DNA of 64,000 nt from an uncultured Flavobacteriales bacterium. Lineage in GTDB: Bacteria > Bacteroidota > Bacteroidia > Flavobacteriales > BACL11. The stretch covers positions 744,001 to 808,000 of the forward strand of contig CALSUJ010000001.1 in NCBI GenBank assembly GCA_943789505.1. The letters run 5' to 3'. The notes under the pieces were generated by a model. The model saw only the letters and a list, made by a program, of their open reading frames with translations, searched no databases and was not told the origin of the DNA. Numbering within the stretch: the first letter of the stretch is position 1; each line of letters opens with the position of its first letter. Positions 55,316 through 64,000 of the stretch are shown piece by piece. The position numbers and the translations under genes were made by a program.

Positions 55316-55998
55316 GAAATTTAGAGCATGATTTAGTTCAATACTTAAAAGAATTTGTTGTAGATGAAAGGCGTATACTTTTTGAAGAAAAAATTAAGCA
55401 AAGAACTAAGCACATAACTGTTGTTCTCGAAAATATTTTTCAAGGAAGAAATATTTCTGCTTCTATCCGTTCTGCTGACTGCTTTGGAGTACAAGATGTA
55501 CATGTAATTGAAAACGATAATATCTTTAATGATGATTCAGAAGTGTCAATGGGTGCTGATAAATGGGTAAGTACAACAAGATATAATCAAGATGAACACA
55601 ATACTGCTAAAGCAATTAAGAAACTAAAAGCTGATGGCTATCAAGTTATTGCAACTACCCCACATAATACTGATTGTGATTTATATGATATTGAAATTAG
55701 TGATCAAAAAATTGCTTTAATTTTTGGAGCTGAAGTCAGAGGCTGTAGTGAACAAAGCTTAAAACTAGCTGACAGAAGAATGAAAATTCCAATGTATGGA
55801 TTCACAGAAAGTTTTAATATATCGGTTTCTGTTTCTCTTTGCTTACAACACCTTACTTATAAGATGAGAAATTCAGCAGTTAACTGGAGAATGTCTCAGG
55901 AACAACAAGATAAAACTCTCCTGCAATGGCTAAGAAACAGTATTAAATCATCTGCACAAATTGAAAAAAAATACATAAAATTTCAATCTGAAAAATAA
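55312..55998 (+). CDS. trmH: TrmH/SpoU-family tRNA/rRNA 2'-O-methyltransferase
   Basis: A 228-residue SPOUT methylase: NIFQGRNISASIRSADCFG (motif 1), IFGAEVRGCSEQSLKLAD (motif 2) and RMKIPMYGFTESFNISVSVSLCL (motif 3), forming the trefoil knot. It resembles TrmH, which methylates G18 of tRNA. A roughly 210-base gap with no feature follows before the polysaccharide locus. Confidence 0.92.
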   Translation: MRNLEHDLVQYLKEFVVDERRILFEEKIKQRTKHITVVLENIFQGRNISASIRSADCFGVQDVHVIENDNIFNDDSEVSMGADKWVSTTRYNQDEHNTAKAIKKLKADGYQVIATTPHNTDCDLYDIEISDQKIALIFGAEVRGCSEQSLKLADRRMKIPMYGFTESFNISVSVSLCLQHLTYKMRNSAVNWRMSQEQQDKTLLQWLRNSIKSSAQIEKKYIKFQSEK

Positions 55999-56211
55999 AT
56001 TATAATTTGACTTTAAACAATATTTAGGAAATGAGAAAGAAAGTTAATAATAGTTAGAATTTCAAAGAGAATTAATGACTAATATGTTCAAAAAACTGTT
56101 GTTTAATTTATTATTTGTACTAAAAAGAAAGATGTTGTTAAGAAAACAGTTGCTCATAAACAAAAATAAATAATAAAATGGTTAATAATTAAAGTGTTAA
56201 CCATTTTTATT

Positions 56212-57662
56212 TTATAAGATTTCTTTTATTAAATTTTTAAACGATTTAAAGAGCAATCCAAAATAACAAACATAAACTAAAAGTGGAATTATAATAAAAT
56301 GAAATATTTGAAAAACAAATTCTTGATTAATTGCAAAATACATAGCAAGAATCGTTAACCCAAATATAAAGAATAACTCTTTACTAAAAGGAGATATTTT
56401 CATGTATTTAGCAATATAAATTACTTGTGCTCCATTAACAAATAGATTAGAGATAACATAAAGACCAACCACTGATAGTAATCCAATTATTGGAATAAAC
56501 AATAAAGAAAGAAAAATTAATCAGCAGAGCTCTAATTAGTTGAATTTTTAAATTTTGCTTTTCCAATCCTGCCATTATCATAAAAGTCCCTGAACTACCA
56601 GCGCTAAGGTTAGAATACCACCTACAAGCATATAAAATAAGATATTTTTTGTACACCAACATTTCAGAAGTATATAATCCTAAAATTTCATCAGAAAAAA
56701 TTGCAATAATTACAGCTAGAGGAATTGCAAAAAGGTTAAAAAGAAAAGTAGTTTTTTTGTACAAAATCATTTCATTCTATGAAACTTTTTTTGCATGATG
56801 TAATTTTGAAATTGCTGGAGCAAATACTTTATTTAAGTTTAATAAGAGAAATGTTGTTAAGCCTGTTAGTGTTAATAAAATATTGTATGCACCAACATCA
56901 GATGAAGTTAATTTAATGGCAATAATAATACTTAACCCCTGAGATGCAATGAAGGAAACAACTGAATTATAAAACATTTTTTTGCCGTAATCTATCATCT
57001 TAGTATCATGTATGACTTCTTTATAATCAGATTTTAAAAATATTTTAAATTCATTTTTATTAAACAAATACAACATAATAAATAGCACTAATATTTGTGT
57101 AAAAATCTCTAAAATTATAAAATAAAGAATATCATTAGTAAATTGAAAAATAATAAAGGTTAAAATAGCACGAACTATAACGTTTACAACTGTACCATAA
57201 ACAACTATCTCCTTTATCTTAAGTATTGATCTGTATAAAGATATTATAACCCCAAACAACATACTTATAGGCACATGTACACTTACTACACACAATAACC
57301 AACTTAAACCATCTAATGTCACTGTATACGAAATGGTTAATATAGTTTGAAAGAAAATAAATAAGAACTGCGTAACCAATACCTACAATGAATGCATATT
57401 TTAAAAATATAGTAGCAATTCTACTTGCTTTTGCTTGATTTTCTTCAATAAAAGAAGGAAAGAACTTAATAATTATAAAAGGAATTCCAATTGATAAAAT
57501 TGTTTCTGAAAATGAAGCAAATGTTTGAGCAATAACATACTTCCCCCATGAATCTAAACCAACAATATCTATAAGATAAATTTTAACAAAAAAGCCAATG
57601 ACAAAAGCAAATATAGCTCCAAAAACACCCCATTTAGTTTGTTTAATTATTAATCTTAACAT
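56212..57662 (-). pseudogene. Wzx-like polysaccharide flippase, frames broken
   Basis: Four fragments on the minus strand make up one polytopic protein of about 480 residues. It starts at ATG 57662 (MLRLIIKQTKWGVFGAIFAF), jumps frame near 57320, meets an in-frame TAG at 56777-56779 between KKVS and NEMILYKK, and jumps frame again near 56500-56515 before ending at 56212. The repeated helices and the opening KQTKWGV with a Wzx-like order support an oligosaccharide-unit flippase (polysaccharide biosynthesis family). As written it cannot give a full protein. It is downstream of three sulfotransferases and glycosyltransferases. Confidence 0.8.
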
Positions 57663-57664
57663 TC

Positions 57665-58336
57665 TTATTTAAAAGTATATTTAAAGATATCAATATCTTT
57701 TTGATATATTTGATTTACTTTATAAATCATCTCATCAGTATATACTTCTTTATAATCTAATTTACTGTTAAAATTGAGATGACTCAAATTTATATCTTTT
57801 TTTAATCTCTTAGAAAGAAGTAGAGTGTCACTTTCTAAATCTTCAAATCGACCAATAAAATCAACAAGTATATTTCCACTCTTATCACATAAATATTCGT
57901 GTTGAGGAATAAAATGTGTAATCTGATAAATAAGTTTTTCATTGAGCCCATTTAAAATAAAATCTTCAAAATCTTCAAATTCTGATAAGAAGGTTTGAAA
58001 AGCTAATTTATCAAGATGATTCATACCTCCTTCATTTAAAAATTTATATGCTGAATATAATCGGTCAAATGGATTTCTAACAAAAGAAAAAGAAAAATAT
58101 ACTTCATTCTTAATATTTAAAGCAATATTATTAAAATAAAAACTTCTATGTCCTTCGAATGTTACATCGCCATAAATAGCTTTAGCTAAAGAAACTCCGG
58201 CAGTTTTTGGAATATGTATGAAAATAGTTTTTGATTTATAGAAAGCATTTAATAAAGTTCCCTCAATAAAAATCTTATTATGCTGAGATTTTGCATGCTT
58301 CCAGGTACGATATTTTGACAATAAGTATTTAATCAT
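57665..58336 (-). CDS. Sulfotransferase (Sulfotransfer_2-like, PAPS-dependent)
   Basis: A 223-residue sulfotransferase with the 5'-phosphosulfate motif FIHIPKTAGVSLAKAIYG and the 3'-phosphate motif FSFVRNPFDRLYSAYKFL. HIPKTAG is the mark of the carbohydrate-acting Sulfotransfer_2 class (heparan 2-O and related). Its start overlaps the next glycosyltransferase fragment by 8 bases and its stop is 2 bases before the flippase start, so it belongs to the glycan locus. Acceptor unknown. Confidence 0.85.
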   Translation of the reverse strand: MIKYLLSKYRTWKHAKSQHNKIFIEGTLLNAFYKSKTIFIHIPKTAGVSLAKAIYGDVTFEGHRSFYFNNIALNIKNEVYFSFSFVRNPFDRLYSAYKFLNEGGMNHLDKLAFQTFLSEFEDFEDFILNGLNEKLIYQITHFIPQHEYLCDKSGNILVDFIGRFEDLESDTLLLSKRLKKDINLSHLNFNSKLDYKEVYTDEMIYKVNQIYQKDIDIFKYTFK

Positions 58337-59461
58337 ATCTTTTAAATATTTTTAATGCTAAAAAATCGCATATTGTATTCTTAATATCATATTTTGGATT
58401 AAAGGGATAAGTATTTCTATTATTAAAAGCTATCAATATTTTCTCTTTTAATGATTCAGTAGATTGTACTTGGGCTAATATAGCGTCTCTGTCTTCATCA
58501 ATTATTAATTCAGATATACCCTGCCCTTCAACTCCTACGAAAGGAGTATGAGTAGCCCAAGACTCTAAATATACACAACCTAAAGCCTCATAATATGAAG
58601 GTAAAACAAATAAATCAATACTATTATAAAAATCATTCAATTTTTCGTGAGCAATTTCCTTTTCAAAAAGAATATATTTTGATAGATTATTTTCAACTAC
58701 ATATTTTTTACAAGATTTAAGGGTGGGTCCGGATCCAATCAATCTTAATTTTATTTTATTTCCATCTCTAATATCTTTGAGTTGACTTTAATAAGAGTTA
58801 TTTGATCTTTAATTTTCCAAAAATTAGCAACACATCCAATTGTAAAATATCTTTTTTTTCGTTTTTTTTAAAGAATTTTGATGTATCTACTCCATTATAT
58901 AATACAAATTCATTTTTAGGATTATAAGTTTTATAATTCCTAAGTTGTTGCAAAACTAAATCTAGAAACCCTAATATTTATGTCAGCATCTATTAAGATG
59001 ATTTTATAGTATTTCTAATTAAAAAATCTTTTTTGAATATTTCTCATAAATTCATTTCTCCCATTAGTTAGTTGAAGCACATCTAAACCATGATGTTGAA
59101 TTATTTTAAACATCCTAATCCTCCACCAAATATGCAGATGGATAAGATACGTGAGAGTGAGAAATTTAATATTTTCTATCATTATTTTTTTCAAAAAAGA
59201 TTAAATCTTTTTTATTTATGAAATTAAAAACTCCTGGAAAAATAAAAAATGGAAAGTCGAATGTTTTAAAAACATGAACACTAAAACCTTTAAATTTATA
59301 ATCCTGTTCAGAAGAAAATATAGAAATGCTTTAACAATCTCAATATTAAAGTTTGTTTGATTTCTAAGTTCATTTACTTGATCAAAAATATAACTTCCCA
59401 CATAACATTTATTAGATGGAAAAAATGGAGTGACCACTAAATATGTGTTACTCTTAATCAA
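58329..59461 (-). pseudogene. GT4-type glycosyltransferase, heavily frameshifted
   Basis: The C-terminal 137 residues are intact (58329-58742) and typical of GT-B family 4: LIGSGPTLKSC, LFVLPSYYEALGCVYLESWATHTPFVG, EGQGISELI. Reading upstream through shifted frames gives IGCVANFW, PKNEFVLYNGVD, HGLDVLQL and the N-terminal YLVVTPFFPSNKCYVGSYIFDQV (starting ATG 59461). At least four shifts are needed, several at A-runs such as the one near 58860. The gene would be about 377 residues. As written it is non-functional, by decay or by consensus error. Confidence 0.78.
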
Positions 59462-60281
59462 TTAAATTAGGATATATCTTCTTAAAGTCAGGAAACTTAT
59501 CTAAAACCGAATTAATAGTTTCTTCTTTAAGTTCATTATAAAATTGAGATTCCTTTCCTGATCTAGTAAACTCACCGTTAAAACTTCCATCTTTTGGACC
59601 ATTACCATACATCTGATTACTTTTAGTACCCATTAACTTTATTTTTTTATAAGATGAAATATTAATTGCTTTTTGTACTAACTTCTCATCAAAATCCCAG
59701 TTTAAAAATTTTATCAATTCACTGAAAACTAATTTTGTATCTTGTTTCATTTCCGTATAATTTATTACAAAATCAGCATGTTTTATTGATATTTTATAAA
59801 AACTTATCCAAGAATTTATTTTATACAAAACATAAAAATCAATATCGTGTAATTTCTCTCTAATATTTAAAGAATCATCTAAAAATGGAACTTTTCTATC
59901 TTTGTAAAAATAATATGAAGAAATTAATGTGTCTAATGGGTTTCGATGAATAAAAATTCTTTTATCAAATAAATCATATGATTTATTGTATTGCTTATGA
60001 GTTCTGTAAACAAAAGGGAAGTCATTTTGAGGTAGAAAAGTGGTACCTCTATCCATTATATTATTCTGTAAAGTATTTAACCTTTCATAAGAAACTGTAT
60101 GTTCTTCATTAGAATTTATTAATAAGTTTCTGTAATTATAAATTAAAAAACGTGTCCAAGTGTTTCCACTCTTTGGATATCCAAAAAAAAGTATTTTTAA
60201 CTCATTACTTTTGGTTAGGAATCTCTTTAAGGTATGGTGATTGTTAAACCAATAATACTTGTCCTTTAGCCAGTTTATCAT
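59454..60281 (-). CDS. Sulfotransferase (Sulfotransfer_1-like)
   Basis: About 275 residues with the PAPS 5'-binding motif FFGYPKSGNTWTRFLIYN and the 3'-binding motif IHRNPLDTLISSYYFY, both strong. The frame opens at 60308, but ATG 60281 overlaps the upstream glycosyltransferase stop as ATGA, the commonest coupled arrangement here, so it is taken as the start. Ends 8 bases inside the start of the next gene. Acceptor unknown, presumably a sugar in the local glycan. Confidence 0.85.
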   Translation of the reverse strand: MINWLKDKYYWFNNHHTLKRFLTKSNELKILFFGYPKSGNTWTRFLIYNYRNLLINSNEEHTVSYERLNTLQNNIMDRGTTFLPQNDFPFVYRTHKQYNKSYDLFDKRIFIHRNPLDTLISSYYFYKDRKVPFLDDSLNIREKLHDIDFYVLYKINSWISFYKISIKHADFVINYTEMKQDTKLVFSELIKFLNWDFDEKLVQKAINISSYKKIKLMGTKSNQMYGNGPKDGSFNGEFTRSGKESQFYNELKEETINSVLDKFPDFKKIYPNLID

Positions 60282-61313
60282 CTTAGATTGCATAATACTT
60301 CTTCCCATTCATTAATAACTATTTTCCAATCAAATTTCTTGGCTAGCAAAATTGCACCTTCTGAATTACTTGACAACAAATTTCTATTATTTATTAAGCT
60401 GTTTACTTTTGAAGATAATTCTTCAAAATCATTAACAATAAAACCATTTTTATTATTAACTATCCATTCCGAAGCACCATAATCTGAATATAATATAGAA
60501 GGAATTCCAGCAGATGCAGCTTCTAATACTACCTTAGGAAAACCTTCCGAAATTGAAGGAAGTATATGCAAATCCATATCATTCAGTTTAGATGCTAATT
60601 CAATTTGAGTTAAAGAACCATGAAAAAGTACATTTTCTGTAGCTCTAATTTCTAAAGATACCTTATCAATCCCATCTCCAATAATATTAAAATTAATATC
60701 AGGAAAAATTTCAGCTAGCTGAAGTAACTCACCAACTCTTTTTCGTTTTTTAAGAGACCCAATAAAAACAATATTTTTTAATTTACATCTTATTTTCTCA
60801 TTAAAAATATTTGATTCAACACCTAGATATAATACCTTATTTTCTAATTTAACACCGCAATTAGCATTATCAATTATATGCTGGGTGATACCAAAAATAT
60901 TTGGTAAGCGTTGAAAATAATTTATAAGATTAGTTTTTCCTTTAAAAGAATTAATCATACTCTCCCTTTTAGGATCACACATATTATTTTCAATAGTAGT
61001 AAAGATTTTTTTACCTAAAACATTTGAAAGAATTAATGCGAACCTAGGCGTAGAATGATGTTTAGGTAAATAAATAATATCACACTTAAGCACACCCCAT
61101 AAAAAGCCTAACATAGATGATATCTTAAATGGGAAAAAAACAATTAAACATAATTGCTTGACTCTTTATCTTTTTTGAAAAATAAGTGCTTAAAGCATAA
61201 GTAGTAAATTTTGAAGAATCAAGATATTTAGCTAAAGCTAAACAGTTTAAATTTTGAGCATTTGTATAATTTAAATATCCACCTAAAAATATTTTAATTT
61301 TCTTTTTATGCAT
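60278..61313 (-). pseudogene. GT4-type glycosyltransferase with N-terminal frameshifts
   Basis: The frame from ATG 61313 (KIKIFLGGYLNYTNAQNLNCLALAKYL) leaves the family pattern near 61150, while the frame open from 61114 continues with LPKHHSTPRFALILSNVLGKKIFTT, YLGVESNIFNEKIRCKLKNIVFIGSLKKRKRV and LHILPSISEGFPKVVLEAASAGIPSI, the GT4 donor-binding half. Between them, short stretches in two other phases (YFSKKDKE, VFFPFKISS) show two small indels at 61120-61180. Joined, it would be about 345 residues, normal for a GT4. As written the N-terminus is cut off. Confidence 0.78.
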
Positions 61314-62430
61314 TTTTTAAAGAATTTAAAAAAGATACTTCACAAAAAGGTTGATAAAATTGTTTTGCCCATTTCTTAACTTCAAAAGAACAATACGAAT
61401 AATTATTATACAAATCAGACAATACATAACTATAGAAAGGGTAATTATATTGTGTATTAAAAATACTCATTTTAATAGGATCTAATTGCAAAAAACAAGT
61501 TGGAATTCCATGTAATGATGCCTCAAAAGTCACTGTAGAATAAGATGTTAAATGAAAAGAACATTTGCAGAAAATATCGTTCAAACTTTCAGAAATTAAT
61601 GAAACATTTGGTAAAGATAAAAAATGACTTAAATCGATTTCATTATTAAACCTTGGATGGCTTTTAAAGTAAAAATGAAAAGAAGATTCTTTCTTTATGT
61701 AGATTTCCAGATTATCTGCAATAAGTTTGTTTTCATCTCTAGAATGATCATGAGTAAACTGTAATGTAACTAAAACATTTTTATTTAGTAATGATGGAAC
61801 AATGTCATTAAGACTGTGAGTACCTATAACTTGTGTATGATTCTTAAAATAATTTGACATATCATTTTTTAATAAAATATCTTTGTATCCTTTACCATTA
61901 AGTAAAAGGGTTACATCATTCTGTTTTAAATTTATTGACACTTTCCCGTTATACAAATAACTTCTCTTTACAGCATGAATAGTACCGTGCTGTAAATCAA
62001 ATTGTTTTGCATCAGAATTAACTCCATTAAAAAAACTTAACATACTTTGGGATAAAGTAATATAATTATCAAAGGTTATGTTTTTAAAAAATATTTTCTT
62101 TATAAAACTACCAATTATTTTATCATTATCAATATAGGAAATATCTGATTTCATAAATTTACGAAGAAATACAATCAAGTAATAAATAAAATCAAAAGGA
62201 ACAGCTATATTTGATCTTTTCTGATTAGAATAAACATCTGGTTCTTCTAAAAATAAGAAACTTAAATTATGATTTCTACATGAATTTAATAGATTTTTAA
62301 AAAAAATATTTTCAGAATGTTTTCCTCTATTAAAATGATGTGGAGCGTAAAAAATAATACAGTAATGTTTTTTTATAAACGCTAATTTTATAAAATAAAA
62401 AAAGGAGAAGAGAAAATAGTATAATCTCAT
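61306..62430 (-). CDS. GT-B-like glycosyltransferase or polysaccharide synthesis protein
   Basis: A 374-residue protein with a Tyr/Phe-rich N-terminus, FDLQHGTIHAV in the middle, KSHPRF, and STVTFEASLHGIPTCFLQLD near the end, features shared by surface-polysaccharide GT-B enzymes such as CDP-glycerol phosphotransferase-like or sialyltransferase-like proteins. I cannot name the family. ATGA overlap with the sulfotransferase upstream and 8-base overlap with the GT4 downstream put it in the same operon. Confidence 0.65.
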   Translation of the reverse strand: MRLYYFLFSFFYFIKLAFIKKHYCIIFYAPHHFNRGKHSENIFFKNLLNSCRNHNLSFLFLEEPDVYSNQKRSNIAVPFDFIYYLIVFLRKFMKSDISYIDNDKIIGSFIKKIFFKNITFDNYITLSQSMLSFFNGVNSDAKQFDLQHGTIHAVKRSYLYNGKVSINLKQNDVTLLLNGKGYKDILLKNDMSNYFKNHTQVIGTHSLNDIVPSLLNKNVLVTLQFTHDHSRDENKLIADNLEIYIKKESSFHFYFKSHPRFNNEIDLSHFLSLPNVSLISESLNDIFCKCSFHLTSYSTVTFEASLHGIPTCFLQLDPIKMSIFNTQYNYPFYSYVLSDLYNNYSYCSFEVKKWAKQFYQPFCEVSFLNSLKNA

Positions 62431-63185
62431 ATTTTATATCCAAAATAGGGATTTAATTTTTCCATTTCTTTGTTGCAAAATGTTATATCCTCTAATGTAA
62501 GTTCTTTAACATACGATCCTTTTCTAGCTTTTCTAACTTTTAAATTATTAGCTTCTTTACCAAAATTACTAAAACCTTCAAGCTGATTTTTTTTCTCTTT
62601 TTCTCTCATTATATTAGCAGAACATTCATGATAAATTCTTTCTATAGATTCTTCTGAAATATCTACATTTAAAAAACTTATTACTTTCTTTAAATCTAAA
62701 GTATTTTCTAATAAATTTTCATATTTAACAAGTAAAAAATCTTTAGGTTTTGATTTATTATTATACCACATATTAAAGAAATGTATAATTCTTTTAAACC
62801 CATAAACATCATGGCTAACAAATTCTGATCTTGAATTAAATTTAAAAGGGTTTCTAGATCTTTTTGTAACTTGATGAAAATTAGAAGCAATTATATCTCT
62901 AGGGTCTCTTGATAAAAAAATAACTTTAGCGCGCAAGTATCTAAATCTATTTGTGAATTTAAAAATTAAGTGAGGGTCTTGTCTAGTTCCATTTTCAATT
63001 ATTATTTCACTGCAGTCATGCGTATCTTCAATATAAATACTCTCCCTTCCAGCTTCTTTTAATATGCTTTTCAACATATACATAAGCCAAGTACGTCCTG
63101 AATTTGGAAAAGAAACTAAAAAAACTTGACCAGAAGGATAATATAAAGAAAGTGCTATATCCTTAATATTTCTCCACCATTTCAC
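62427..63185 (-). CDS. Sulfotransferase (Sulfotransfer_1-like)
   Basis: A 252-residue sulfotransferase with VSFPNSGRTWLMYMLKSI (PAPS 5'-loop) and IFLSRDPRDIIASNFHQV (3'-loop). LVKYENLLE is a further family stretch. It is the third sulfotransferase within 6 kb. The ATG overlaps the stop of the upstream NeuA-HAD gene by one base, and its own stop overlaps the next gene's ATG. Confidence 0.88.
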   Translation of the reverse strand: MKWWRNIKDIALSLYYPSGQVFLVSFPNSGRTWLMYMLKSILKEAGRESIYIEDTHDCSEIIIENGTRQDPHLIFKFTNRFRYLRAKVIFLSRDPRDIIASNFHQVTKRSRNPFKFNSRSEFVSHDVYGFKRIIHFFNMWYNNKSKPKDFLLVKYENLLENTLDLKKVISFLNVDISEESIERIYHECSANIMREKEKKNQLEGFSNFGKEANNLKVRKARKGSYVKELTLEDITFCNKEMEKLNPYFGYKI

Positions 63186-64000
63186 TATTTAAGTAATAAT
63201 TCAACAAACTCTCTAACTACACCATCACCTCCTTTTTTATTTAGCTGAATAATATTTGGAATGGCTTTAATTTTATCGACTGCATTATTTGGGCAAGCTG
63301 CAATTCCTACATGAGATAAAATACTAAAACAATTAACGTCATCTCCTATGTAAGCGACTTCATCAAGAGAAATATTTTCTTTTATGCACAAATCTTTAAC
63401 TATTTGTAGTTTATCTTTTGCACCATGAAAATCAAAATCAAGACCTAATTTCTTAGCTCTTCTTCTATTTAGCTTCTATCTTCAGTAGTTAAAATTCCTA
63501 CTTTTATTCCAGTTTTTTGAAGAAGTTGAAATCCCATTCCGTCATATGTGCAAAACTTCTTAAATTCATCACCATTTTCCGTATAGTACATTCCAGCATC
63601 AGTTAAAACACCATCAACATCTGATAATAATAATTTTATTTTATTAAAATTAAATTTATAATCAGAAGAATGATTTTTTATAAACAATTGCTCTGCCATT
63701 ATCCAATCCTCCACTTCATCAATCTCAACAAAAGTATATTCTGCCATTTCACAAATACCAATATTACCAGAAATACGGTTATTGTGATAAATTATATTGG
63801 ATACAGAACTAATACAAAATGCACCATTTTCCATAAATGTGCCCTCAAAATCTTGTCTTCTTGGTCGGTTATTATGATCATAATTTAAAGGTATTCCTTC
63901 TTTGCTCCATATAAATCGTTTAATTTTTGCGCAAGCAAAAACTGTATCGTGCTTACTCATAAGTCTTAAGCCATTATTAAAATCCTCAGTACGAGTAAAA
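63185..64000 (-). pseudogene. neuA: Acylneuraminate cytidylyltransferase fused to KdsC-like HAD phosphatase, partial, one frameshift
   Basis: The frame is open at the window end and reads TRTEDFNNGLRLM, then SKEGIPLNYDHNNRPRRQDFEGTF and FVEIDEVEDW, the C-terminal half of a CMP-sialic acid synthetase (NeuA). It continues into a HAD domain (LLSDVDGVLTDAGMYY) and stops at TAG/TAA after ILTTEDRS near 63469. One missing base there restores NRRRAKKLGLDFDFHGAKDK and IGDDVNCF, ending at 63185. The fusion would activate a nonulosonic acid and remove a phosphate from its precursor. The N-terminus is beyond the window; the frameshift separates the catalytic HAD loops. Confidence 0.82.

Noticed and set aside
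23448-56779. Considered recoding (stop codon readthrough) for the in-frame TAA at 23451 and TAG at 56777.
   Set aside because: All ordinary genes here end in the same stop codons, and nearby genes carry frameshifts that recoding cannot explain.
1-64000. Searched by eye for CRISPR arrays, IS elements, phage genes and origins.
   Set aside because: No spaced direct repeats, transposases, structural genes or DnaA-box clusters were noticed.

Overview
The window is AT-rich DNA with the features of a marine Bacteroidota, most likely a Flavobacteriales. The evidence is a proteorhodopsin with a retinal-forming Blh gene, gliding genes gldF and gldG, type IX secretion (T9SS) C-terminal signals, a TonB receptor/DUF4249 pair, FN3 and 'choice-of-anchor' secreted proteins, and promoters with the Bacteroidota -7 box TAnnTTTG. 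I see no phage, IS element, plasmid origin or CRISPR array.

Layout. 1-3.6 kb (minus): a FAD oxidoreductase cut by the window edge and two photolyase/cryptochrome-family genes, one without the usual N-terminal domain. 3.8-15.7 kb (mostly minus): housekeeping genes (GreA-like protein, DEAD-box helicase, ABC-F ATPase, HI0933-type flavoprotein, typA, cyclophilin-FKBP fusion, nrnA, ndk, umuD-like, DUF721/DciA, recF). 15.7-17.1 kb: TPR protein, ribH and tRNA-Arg. 17.1-21.0 kb (minus): a T9SS cargo protein, blh, proteorhodopsin, a Rieske oxygenase and tRNA-Ser. 21.2-28.4 kb: envelope enzymes, aroQ, xerD, an MFS transporter, a methyltransferase and a broken secreted nuclease. 28.4-32.6 kb (minus): frameshifted rsmG, an ECF sigma factor, a glycosyltransferase, purC and PhoH. 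32.6-38.7 kb (plus): SAM hydrolase, gldF, gldG, DUF4340, dnaN and an outer-membrane protein. 38.9-47.6 kb: comB, gcvT, an amino-acid permease and two large T9SS cargo proteins with a shared C-terminal module. 48-56 kb (plus): TonB receptor, DUF4249 lipoprotein, trxB, recQ, fmt and a TrmH-type methylase. 56.2-64 kb (minus): a surface-polysaccharide locus with a flippase, glycosyltransferases, three sulfotransferases and a NeuA-HAD fusion cut by the window end.

How genes work together. Proteorhodopsin plus Blh (retinal from beta-carotene) makes a light-driven proton pump; no carotenoid genes are in the window. The 56-64 kb genes look able to make a sulfated glycan that probably carries a nonulosonic acid. 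Four secreted proteins share one style of C-terminal signal and probably use one T9SS encoded elsewhere.

Reading-frame lesions are concentrated. The lipoprotein at 23.4 kb, the nuclease and rsmG at 28 kb, and the flippase, two glycosyltransferases and the neuA fusion at 56-64 kb each carry frameshifts or in-frame stops, while most other genes are intact. This could be real decay, phase variation or consensus errors; the sequence alone cannot separate them. Functions come from motif recognition without database searches.
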